Assembly (NCBI GenBank): GCA_013289785.1
Contig: JABCZE010000003.1
Location: forward strand, 1 to 20,243
Source: Vulcanimicrobiota bacterium
Lineage (GTDB): Bacteria > Vulcanimicrobiota > Vulcanimicrobiia > Vulcanimicrobiales > Vulcanimicrobiaceae
DNA length: 20,243 nt
Direction of reading: 5' to 3'
In this document: positions 6,968-13,699 of the stretch, piece by piece
How the letters are laid out: each line of letters starts with the position of its first letter
Position numbering within the stretch: the first letter of the stretch is position 1
Made by a program: the position numbers and the translations under genes
Notes under the pieces: generated by a model
The model's database searches: none
What the model was told of the DNA's origin: nothing
The model's input: the letters and a program-made list of their open reading frames with translations, nothing else

Positions 6968-7787
6968 ATGCAGAAGGCACGCGCATTCGCGAGCGTAATG
7001 CGGTCGTTAGCGAAGAATGGAGTTGGTGCCCGCTCTTGATGGCGATCAGCTCGCAGTGCGGCCACGCTCCGAGTAACGCGAGGTCGCCGATTAAATCGAG
7101 CACCTTGTGGCGCACGGCCTCGTTGGGCCAGCGCAGGGGCTGCATCGGGCCGTCGGCGGTAAAGATCAGCGCATTTTCTAAACTCCCGCCCTGGCCCAAA
7201 CCGCTTGCGAGCAACGCCTGCACCTCATGCAAGAACGCGAACGTGCGCGCGCCGGCGATCTCCTCCACGTACTGCTTGGGATCGATTTCGCCGGAGAAGT
7301 ATTGCGTTCCGACCGGTTGCGGGAAATCGGCGAGGAAGCGCACGCGAAAGCTCGGGGCGGGAAAGGCTGCGACCAGTTTGTCGCCATCGCGGACGATCAC
7401 GGGTTCTTCGAGGTCGAGGATCCTGCGCGGCGCGAACTGCTCCTGCAAGCCGCACTGCTCGATCGCGGCAGCAAACTCGGATGCGCTTCCGTCCCGCACC
7501 GGAATCTCGGGGCCTTCAACCACGATATCGGCGTTGGCGACGCCCATGGCAAAGAGCGCGGAGAGCAGGTGTTCCGTCGTCGAAACGGTGGCGCCGTCGC
7601 GACCGAGAACGGTCGCTCGCGTCGTATCGACAACGAACTCTGCCGTCGCCGGAACGCGAATGCTCCCAAGCAGAAAGGTGAAGCCGGCGTCGGCCGCCGC
7701 GGGGCGTACCTCGACGCTGCAGTGCGCTCCCGTATGGAGCCCGACGCCCCCAAAACGAAGGCTCTGGCGCAACGTCGTTTGCATCAT
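6966..7787 (-). CDS. lpxC: UDP-3-O-acyl-N-acetylglucosamine deacetylase LpxC
   Basis: A 273-aa zinc deacetylase catalysing the committed step of lipid A synthesis. Zinc ligands are visible as His73 in T-T-E-H-L-L and His227 plus Asp231 in R-H-K-V-L-D-L-I-G-D, with Glu72 beside the first. His254 in G-H-Q-L-H aligns with the catalytic His265 of E. coli. The N-terminus G-V-G-L-H-T-G at 14-20 is typical. At 273 aa it is shorter than E. coli LpxC (305), mostly because it lacks a C-terminal tail, and so may lack the tail that directs FtsH degradation there. Two adjacent ATG codons (7787 and 7784) could both start it. It follows lpxD by six bases. Confidence 0.96.
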   Translation of the reverse strand: MMQTTLRQSLRFGGVGLHTGAHCSVEVRPAAADAGFTFLLGSIRVPATAEFVVDTTRATVLGRDGATVSTTEHLLSALFAMGVANADIVVEGPEIPVRDGSASEFAAAIEQCGLQEQFAPRRILDLEEPVIVRDGDKLVAAFPAPSFRVRFLADFPQPVGTQYFSGEIDPKQYVEEIAGARTFAFLHEVQALLASGLGQGGSLENALIFTADGPMQPLRWPNEAVRHKVLDLIGDLALLGAWPHCELIAIKSGHQLHSSLTTALRSRMRVPSA

Positions 7788-7793
7788 CGGGCG

Positions 7794-8762
7794 TTACTTA
7801 GGGCGCGAAGACGAGCGCTCCAAAGCCTCGACACGATCGAACAACTTTGGCAGCTTACGAATCATGACCTGTCGGCGAAGCTCGTCGTGGTGGCGCTGCG
7901 CCGGGTTGCCCGAAATCGTGACGCCGTCTTCCACGTCACCCCAAATACCGGATCCGCCGGCGATCGTCACGTTCGAGCCGACCGTTATGTGTCCGTTGAA
8001 ACCGGCCTGGCCGCCAACGCGGACGTAATCTCCAATGACCGTCGAGCCGGCCAGCCCCGTTTGCGAGGCAATCACGCAGTGCTTTCCGATGCGGCAGTTG
8101 TGCCCGATCTGGACCAGGTTGTCGATCTTCGTGCCGGCGCCGACGACGGTGCTTCCCGTCTGAGCACGGTCGATGCACGAGTTCGCGCCGATTTCGACGT
8201 CGTCTTCGAGCACGACGTTTCCAACCTGCGGAATTCGTTGCGCTTGTCCGTCCACGAAGGCCCAGCCGAACCCGTCGCTGCCGATTACGCAGCCCGGATG
8301 CAAGACGGCCCGGTCACCGACTACGCAGCCGTCGGCGACATACGCGCCGGCGCCGACGACGGTTCCCGCTCCGATCGAGGCGCCGCTGCCGATGTAGGCG
8401 TGGGCCTCGACGTACACGTCGCCCGCCAGGCGCGCGTCGGGTGCGATCACCGCGCTGGGATGACGAAAGGCGCCGCGCGCTCTTGAGGGACGCAACGCTT
8501 CAAGCAGCTGCGCGAGAGCCGCGCGCGCGTTTCCGACGACCAATAACGGCTTGGGCGCCGACCGGGCACCCAGCGATTCATCGACGAGCACCGCTGCGGC
8601 GTTGCTCGAACACGCTGTAACGAAATACGCTTCGCTGGTTGCAAACGTCAACGAGTCGCCGCCTGCCTCTTCCACGCTCGCGATCCGAGCGATTGGGACG
8701 CTGCCGTCGCCAACCACGCGTCCGCCCACACGACTGGCCAGCTCGTTCAGCGTGCTCGGCAC
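7794..8762 (-). CDS. lpxD: UDP-3-O-acylglucosamine N-acyltransferase LpxD
   Basis: A 322-aa acyltransferase adding the N-linked acyl chain to UDP-3-O-acylglucosamine. Three parts are visible: an N-terminal uridine-binding domain (about 1-98), a left-handed beta-helix of hexapeptide repeats (about 100-285) and a C-terminal helix. G-S-D-G-F-G-W-A at 161-168 and N-L-V-Q-I-G-H-N with His221 match the family; His221 aligns with catalytic His239 of E. coli. The start is GTG at 8762, abutting the TAA of the preceding Skp-like gene with no intervening base. Order skp-lpxD matches the common bamA-skp-lpxD arrangement in Proteobacteria. Confidence 0.96.
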   Translation of the reverse strand: MPSTLNELASRVGGRVVGDGSVPIARIASVEEAGGDSLTFATSEAYFVTACSSNAAAVLVDESLGARSAPKPLLVVGNARAALAQLLEALRPSRARGAFRHPSAVIAPDARLAGDVYVEAHAYIGSGASIGAGTVVGAGAYVADGCVVGDRAVLHPGCVIGSDGFGWAFVDGQAQRIPQVGNVVLEDDVEIGANSCIDRAQTGSTVVGAGTKIDNLVQIGHNCRIGKHCVIASQTGLAGSTVIGDYVRVGGQAGFNGHITVGSNVTIAGGSGIWGDVEDGVTISGNPAQRHHDELRRQVMIRKLPKLFDRVEALERSSSRPK

Positions 8763-9173
8763 TTAGATGCCCGGCGTCGGAGTGGCCTTTTCCGTGATGT
8801 TGAGCGCCTTTTCCACGTCGCTGGTGATGTCCACGCCGCCGTAGCCGATGCCCTCGCGCGTCAGCACGAGCTTCAGCTGGTTCTGCGAGGCGATCTTGCC
8901 CGCGGCATCGCGAATCTGAGCCGAGAGCTGATCGGTGACCTTCGCGTATTTGCGCTCGAGCGCGGCGGCATCGCTTACCCTGCGCGCCGCACTCTCCCTC
9001 CGCGACGAAATCGAGCGTTCTTCGGTCATGAGCTGGCTTTGATAGCCCTGGTACTCCGGCCAATTGCTGACGATCCGCTGGACGTCGACGAGGCCGATCG
9101 ACCCGTGCGCGGCGCAGCCTGCAAGCGTTGCGGCGATACAAATCAGGATGGCGTGCTTGTAGTTATTTCTCAC
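8763..9173 (-). CDS. Short Skp/OmpH-like lipoprotein
   Basis: A 136-aa protein with a lipoprotein signal (lipobox L-A-G-C, Cys20). It has the typical Skp opening I-G-L-V-D-V-Q-R at 26-33, a charged helical stretch about 45-95 likely to form a coiled coil, and a C-terminal Y-G-G-V-D-I-T-S-D-V at 111-120 that matches the end of E. coli Skp (K-D-I-T-A-D-V). Skp/OmpH proteins are trimeric periplasmic chaperones for unfolded outer-membrane proteins. Here the predicted lipid anchor would tether it, unlike soluble Skp. The GTG start overlaps the preceding gene stop as GTGA. It is the smallest of three adjacent paralogues and the one nearest normal Skp size (about 160 aa with signal). Confidence 0.85.
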   Translation of the reverse strand: MRNNYKHAILICIAATLAGCAAHGSIGLVDVQRIVSNWPEYQGYQSQLMTEERSISSRRESAARRVSDAAALERKYAKVTDQLSAQIRDAAGKIASQNQLKLVLTREGIGYGGVDITSDVEKALNITEKATPTPGI

Positions 9174-10480
9174 TCGTGTTGGCTTTCGATGTCGCTGATG
9201 ACTTGGTTTGTCATATCGTAACCGCCCGCTGCGGCCCAGATGTTGATGAAGACGATGCTCAGACCGCGGTCCTTCGCGATGCGCGTTGCGTCGCGTTCGA
9301 CCTGCGCGACGATCTCTTGATAGAGATCGTTGCGGCGCTTCTGCAGCGAATCGAGTTCTTTGGCCGCCGCCCCGGTGGCTCCCACGTCTGCCCCGTGCAA
9401 AGCGGCGAATTGCCGGTCCAGATCGCTCTTGGTCGCGTTGTACTCGGCGATGGTCTTACCCGAGTCGGCGGCAAACGCACCGGCGTACTGCTTTTGAATC
9501 TGCGCAATCTGTGCTTGAACTTTAGGCGAGAGCTGGGCGGACGGTGCGACCGGCGCGAGGCGCTGTAACTGCGACCCGACCGCATCGCGATGCTCCTCGA
9601 GCTTTGCTCTGGTCTGCGCCGAGATCGAGCCCACTTGCGATCGTATCGCGTCGCTCGTCTCGCGATCCAGTTGCGCCCGGTAGGCCTTCAACGTCGCCGC
9701 ATCGGCGCTGCGCTGGGCGCCGACCTGCGCGCTTTCCTTTGCATTAATGCTCGCGAGTTCGGAATCGGCCTTCTGGCGGGCAGCCGGGTCCATGGCGAGA
9801 TTCGAGAGGCGCATCTTAATCGCTAAACGAGCCCCCGCATCTTGCTGCGTCAACCGCAGCGTTAAGTCGGTTTCGTTCTGCTGCAGCTGCTCGGCCTTTG
9901 CCCGGAATTTTTGAGCCGCCTGCGCTTGCAGCTGATTGGCGATGGAGTTGGTCGCCGCGTTGTCTTGGGCAACGACGCTTTGCTGGTATGCCTGCAAGTC
10001 GGCATTGGCGGCTGCGGCGGCCTGCTGCTGCGAAGCCGCGGATGCACCGCTCATCTGTGAGGCCGCAAGCGCGCCGGCGCCAGGGATCCCGGCGGCCGTC
10101 AGCGCGGCGGCGACTGCCTGTTGCTCGCGCGCCGTGTACGTGCGTTGCTTTTGGGCCAATATCTTGTTTGCACGATCTTGCGCGGCGCGCAGCTCTCGGT
10201 TGAGCTCCTGGGTCTGCGCCGCGATCTGCCGCGCTCCAAGCGGCACCGAAGGAGCCGACGATTTGAGCGTTATTGCGGCGATCGCTTCGTCGAGCTGCGA
10301 GATCTGCGGATAGAGTGGATCCCGCTTGATGGCTTCGTCGATGCGAACGTACCCGGCTCCGCGGACGGCGGCCGAGTGCACGTTGACGCCGCACGCCGGG
10401 AGCGACGTGGCGGCGAGAGACAGTCCGATTGCCATCCTTAGGAAAGCTCCGGCACTATTTGGCGAGCTCGTTCTGGACAT
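9170..10480 (-). CDS. Long coiled-coil Skp/OmpH-like probable lipoprotein (436 aa)
   Basis: A 436-aa protein with a signal-like N-terminus ending in L-P-A-C (Cys30), a plausible but imperfect lipobox because of Pro at -2. An opening G-Y-V-R-I-D-E-A near 43-50 resembles the start of Skp modules. A long helix-prone region rich in Ala, Gln, Lys and Arg covers roughly 75-400. The C-terminus (L-S-I-V-F, then A-A-G-G-Y-D-M-T-N-Q-V) is a degenerate version of the L-x-V-V-x...Y-G-G-x-D-I-T-x-D-V end found in both neighbours. It is therefore best seen as a Skp-like protein with a greatly expanded coiled coil. The ATG at 10480 overlaps the upstream gene by 26 bases; an ATG at 10435 is an alternative but would drop the basic residues before the hydrophobic core. 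Chaperone, tether or structural function is unknown. Confidence 0.75.
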   Translation of the reverse strand: MSRTSSPNSAGAFLRMAIGLSLAATSLPACGVNVHSAAVRGAGYVRIDEAIKRDPLYPQISQLDEAIAAITLKSSAPSVPLGARQIAAQTQELNRELRAAQDRANKILAQKQRTYTAREQQAVAAALTAAGIPGAGALAASQMSGASAASQQQAAAAANADLQAYQQSVVAQDNAATNSIANQLQAQAAQKFRAKAEQLQQNETDLTLRLTQQDAGARLAIKMRLSNLAMDPAARQKADSELASINAKESAQVGAQRSADAATLKAYRAQLDRETSDAIRSQVGSISAQTRAKLEEHRDAVGSQLQRLAPVAPSAQLSPKVQAQIAQIQKQYAGAFAADSGKTIAEYNATKSDLDRQFAALHGADVGATGAAAKELDSLQKRRNDLYQEIVAQVERDATRIAKDRGLSIVFINIWAAAGGYDMTNQVISDIESQHE

Positions 10481-11258
10481 CTGAAGTGATGTCCGTGCCT
10501 CCGTAAACGATATCTGCGCGATCGACGACCAAGAGCAAGCTCTTTTTGCGGGCGACGTCCGCCGTTGCGGACTTCGTTTGGTCCACCAGCGGCTTGAGCA
10601 GTTGGTCCTGTTTGTCGGAGATCAGCTTGTTGTACTCCGTCAAAATCTGCTGCTTATCTTGGGCACTCTTCGCCTGCGCCAATCTCGACGCATAGATCTG
10701 CCGCTGCGTGGTTTCGTACTGGCTCATCTCCGAGTTGGCAGACTGGACCCTCGGAACTCCGTCGAGCGCGTTCTGATCGACGAACCCGATTTCGGACGGC
10801 GGCGGTGTAGCAGCCGGCGGCGAGATCGCCTGCGGCCCCGAGAAAACCGCTTCAACGTCTTTGGTGATATCCTGGCCGCCGTAGATGACGATCCGCTTGT
10901 CCACCACGACGGATAGATTGCGGGTGGCGCTCACGGCCGCGATTGCCAGTTGCTCCCGCTGAAGGAGCGGCCCCGCCATCTCGCGCTGCTTATCGGTGAG
11001 CTGCGTTTGAAACTGCATCGTGACTCGCTGTTTGTCGGCGTCGGTCGCAGCGTGCTTGATTTGAGCGTTGTACTGCGTGACGATCTGCGCCTTATAGGCG
11101 GCGAGCTGCCGGTCCGCGTTCACGAAGACCGGCAGATTGGCAATATCCGCTGGATCGACGAATCCGACGTCGCTGATATCGGCCGCAATTGCACCGGGCG
11201 CCAAGGACGCCGCCAGCAGAGCCGCGGTCGTAAAAAGTATGGCCGATCGAATCTTCAT
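10455..11258 (-). CDS. Tandem two-module Skp/OmpH-like periplasmic protein
   Basis: A 267-aa protein with a signal peptide (M-K-I-R-S then a hydrophobic core, likely cleaved after A-I-A-A near 26) and two homologous Skp-like modules. Module one spans about 28-140, from V-G-F-V-D to Y-G-G-Q-D-I-T-K-D-V. Module two spans about 155-267, from I-G-F-V-D to Y-G-G-T-D-I-T-S-D-V. A Pro-rich linker (P-P-A-A-T-P-P-P) joins them. Each module has a Gln/Lys-rich helical middle likely to form a coiled coil. Skp chaperones protect unfolded outer-membrane proteins, and the place directly after bamA fits this. ATG at 11258 was chosen because GAG lies nine bases upstream; ATG at 11267 is also possible. An ATG-initiated reading to 11336 runs into bamA and is unlikely. 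Confidence 0.85.
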   Translation of the reverse strand: MKIRSAILFTTAALLAASLAPGAIAADISDVGFVDPADIANLPVFVNADRQLAAYKAQIVTQYNAQIKHAATDADKQRVTMQFQTQLTDKQREMAGPLLQREQLAIAAVSATRNLSVVVDKRIVIYGGQDITKDVEAVFSGPQAISPPAATPPPSEIGFVDQNALDGVPRVQSANSEMSQYETTQRQIYASRLAQAKSAQDKQQILTEYNKLISDKQDQLLKPLVDQTKSATADVARKKSLLLVVDRADIVYGGTDITSDVQNELAK

Positions 11259-11280
11259 TTTAATCATCTCGAGTTTCGCA

Positions 11281-13536
11281 TTAGAAGCTTTGACCGATTC
11301 CAAAGCTCGTGTGCGTTCCATTATATCCTTTGGCAAAATCGATGCGAACCGTCCGCAGCCCTAGCTGCGGCACGTCGAATCGTATTCCGAAGCCGGCGTC
11401 GCCGTAGAGCGCCCAATCGGCTGGATAGCCCGTGATTCGATTGGTGTACGGATCGAGCAGCGGGTAGGCTCCTCGAATTCGATAATCGAGCTCGTCGACG
11501 AAGACTGCCAGCGTTATCCGGCGGTCGAGCGCCACCGGCTGGCGGAGTTCGATCTGCCCCAGGTACGCATTGGTCGCGTAAAAGACCTGGTTATACCCGC
11601 GCATCTGCTGGTCGGAGAACGTGAAGAGCGAGCTGGGCGGAATTACGCCGGTCGAGAAATAGCCGACGCCGTGAAAGCCGATCGTGGCGTCCCGGAGCAC
11701 GGGGAAAAACCTCGCCAGATCCACCGTGCTCTGCGTGAACGAGAAGTTCGAGCCGATCGCCGGCGCCGAAAACGTCGTGCTGAGCACGGCCTTGAGCCCC
11801 TCACGCGGATTGAACGGGTCGTCGAGGGTAATCGATTGCAAGCTCAGGCCGCTGGTTACCAAGTTGTAGGGGGCGCCGGTGTTGACGTCAGCGATCGACG
11901 AAGCCGCGATGCCAAAAGAGCCGCCGAAGTTTTGTTGCTGCGAGCTGATCGGGCTCGGCGTCGGTCCGATGAAGATGTTGGGTTGATTACCTTGGAAATA
12001 GTACGGTGAAGGCACCGTCGTATCGTATTTGATCTTCTCGCCCGTTACCGAGAACGACAAGATCGTATAGTCGCTCAGGCGGCGCCCGATGTTCCCCGTA
12101 GCTCCGTTCGCGCTCGAGGTGCTGGTCGCCACGATGTTCGAGAGCTGCTGCGCCGTCGAGCTGGGATAGAGGGTGACGGGAATCGGTACGTTGTTTCCGC
12201 TCGCCACCGAGCTTCCGCTGCCCGTAATGCTGTACACGGGATAGTAGTACGTCGAATGGTTCGTAAAGATCGAGCCGCCCGCCGTATACTTTTCCGCCTG
12301 GGGCGTATCGCCGAGATACGGAATCGATCCGCTTAGCTGTGCGACCCCCGTACGCGCGCCTTCCTCGAACTGAATCCCGGCAGAGTCCCCAGTGCCGTGC
12401 AAGTTGTTATCCGTGAGACCGAGCGTCGCATAGAGGCCCAGTCCCGTCAAGCCGCCCGAATACCCAAGCCCGACCGAAGCCGACGCGGTGCGCTGCTCGG
12501 TGACGTGCCAGACGACCGTGACGTCTTGCGGCTTCTTTGGATCGGGGCCCGGCCTGACGTCGGGCTCGACCTTCGAAAAGAAGTTGAGCGCGTTGAGACG
12601 CTGGTAGTCACGTTTGATCGCATCGGTGTTGAGTACCATGCCGGGACGCTCCCGTAGCTCCCGGCGGATCACTTGGTCTTTGGTGCGGGTATTGCCGGTG
12701 ATCTCAACGACGGCGATCCGGGCGACGTAGATGTTGTATTTTACGTCGGCCGTTCCGGCGGTCAAATTGATCGACGAGGGGACGATGCCGCCTTCAAAGT
12801 TGCCCAACTCGAAATGGAAATGGTCTTCGTATAACTTTTGAAGCGCCTTATAGTCCGCATCGCGCACCGCATCGGAGTAGACGCTGCCGACTTTCAAGGT
12901 GAGCGACGGCAGGATCAGCGGGGGTGGAAGCAGCGGGTCGCCGCCGATCTCGATCCGCTTTACGATCAGGCCTTCCTGGATCGTGAGCGTGAGCACTCCG
13001 CTCTTGGGATCGAGGTTGATGTCCTTGACGTGGGTGGGAACCTGTCCGCCGTATCCGATGCGCTCGTAATAGTTATTGATCTTGAGGACGTCCTGGCGGA
13101 AGGTGTTCGTGTTGAAGACTTGGCCGACCGAAAGGTCCATCAGCGCCAGCAGCGTGTCGCCGGGGACCTTCTGGTTCCCCGTAAAAACGATTCGAGAGAT
13201 CACCGGATTTTCCACGACACGGTACGTAATGGCGATGCCGTTCGGCCTTTCGCGCACCAGCGGCGGCGCGATATCCGCGAAGTAGCCCAGCGCGTTGATC
13301 CGAGCCAGGTCGTCCTGAACCACCTTCGGGTTGTACGGCTGCCCTGGGCGTGCCGCAACGACCGACATGATCGTCTGCGTCGGGACGCGCAGATTTCCCG
13401 TGACGTCGACCGACACGATCTTCGGCGCCGGCGCCGACAACGCGGGAGCAAGATTCAACCGAGCGACCGCGATCAACAGAAGGATGCCGAGCAGGACCCT
13501 GCCGGCGCTCAAGCGCCGCCCCGGATCAAAGGTCAT
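11281..13536 (-). CDS. bamA: Outer membrane protein assembly factor BamA (Omp85)
   Basis: A 751-aa Omp85 protein that would insert beta-barrel proteins into the outer membrane. A signal peptide with Arg7-Arg8 and cleavage near A-L-S-A (35) is followed by four POTRA domains, about 39-110, 112-189, 191-272 and 273-348, then a 16-strand-type barrel from about 350. The Omp85 signature appears as M-R-G-Y near 645-648, and the protein ends G-I-G-Q-S-F with a terminal aromatic beta-signal. E. coli BamA has five POTRAs (810 aa), so one is absent here. Ser/Thr-rich stretches in the first half of the barrel look like long loops. ATG at 13536 gives a clean signal peptide; TTG at 13554 is an alternative. 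It lies between tamB and the skp-like genes. Confidence 0.94.
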   Translation of the reverse strand: MTFDPGRRLSAGRVLLGILLLIAVARLNLAPALSAPAPKIVSVDVTGNLRVPTQTIMSVVAARPGQPYNPKVVQDDLARINALGYFADIAPPLVRERPNGIAITYRVVENPVISRIVFTGNQKVPGDTLLALMDLSVGQVFNTNTFRQDVLKINNYYERIGYGGQVPTHVKDINLDPKSGVLTLTIQEGLIVKRIEIGGDPLLPPPLILPSLTLKVGSVYSDAVRDADYKALQKLYEDHFHFELGNFEGGIVPSSINLTAGTADVKYNIYVARIAVVEITGNTRTKDQVIRRELRERPGMVLNTDAIKRDYQRLNALNFFSKVEPDVRPGPDPKKPQDVTVVWHVTEQRTASASVGLGYSGGLTGLGLYATLGLTDNNLHGTGDSAGIQFEEGARTGVAQLSGSIPYLGDTPQAEKYTAGGSIFTNHSTYYYPVYSITGSGSSVASGNNVPIPVTLYPSSTAQQLSNIVATSTSSANGATGNIGRRLSDYTILSFSVTGEKIKYDTTVPSPYYFQGNQPNIFIGPTPSPISSQQQNFGGSFGIAASSIADVNTGAPYNLVTSGLSLQSITLDDPFNPREGLKAVLSTTFSAPAIGSNFSFTQSTVDLARFFPVLRDATIGFHGVGYFSTGVIPPSSLFTFSDQQMRGYNQVFYATNAYLGQIELRQPVALDRRITLAVFVDELDYRIRGAYPLLDPYTNRITGYPADWALYGDAGFGIRFDVPQLGLRTVRIDFAKGYNGTHTSFGIGQSF

Positions 13537-13699
13537 GTGAAAAAGTCGTTTCAATATGCTTTCAGACTTGACGGCGGTCCATAAAATGCCGCCGCGAGCA
13601 AGCGAAGTGCGCGCGGCTCGGCTCGCCCTGTTCCGCCCGGCTTCGCCGGTGTCCTTGCTCGCGCCAGCGCCCGTCACGCTCGTTTTAATCAAATTGCCA
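13537..13699 (-). other. 163-base tamB-bamA gap with nested inverted repeats
   Basis: This is the longest non-coding stretch in the envelope cluster, where other junctions overlap or are under 25 bases. Read on the minus strand it contains GCGAGCAAG (13654-13662) pairing with CTTGCTCGC (13594-13602). Inside this lies a hairpin CCGGC-GAA-GCCGG (13637-13649), and after it a second stem CGGCGG/CCGCCG (13589-13594 with 13572-13577) around an A/T-rich loop. The bamA frame is open through the gap, but the N-terminal extension would be Arg/Ala-rich and lacks a plausible signal, so I treat it as non-coding. It may be a 5' leader RNA, a processing or attenuation site, or a dispersed repeat. No convincing U-tract terminator or promoter was seen. 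Confidence 0.5.
13594..13662 (-). repeat. Imperfect long palindrome with 9-bp perfect arms and an inner hairpin
   Basis: The arms at 13594-13602 and 13654-13662 are exact reverse complements over nine bases. The 51 bases between contain a perfect 5-bp hairpin with a three-base loop (13637-13649) and a GGCTC doublet near 13615-13624. The arrangement suggests a folded RNA or a palindromic intergenic repeat. No second copy was noticed elsewhere in this window. Confidence 0.55.

Noticed and set aside
7227..8486. Open frame of 419 codons on the plus strand
   Set aside because: It lies antisense to lpxC and lpxD, whose catalytic residues are intact. Its product is Arg/Ala/Asp-rich with no recognisable domain.
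13537..13692. N-terminal extension of BamA by about 52 residues
   Set aside because: The frame is open, but the extension begins at a TTG, is Arg/Ala-rich, would bury the signal peptide and covers the inverted repeats. The ATG at 13536 gives a normal signal peptide.
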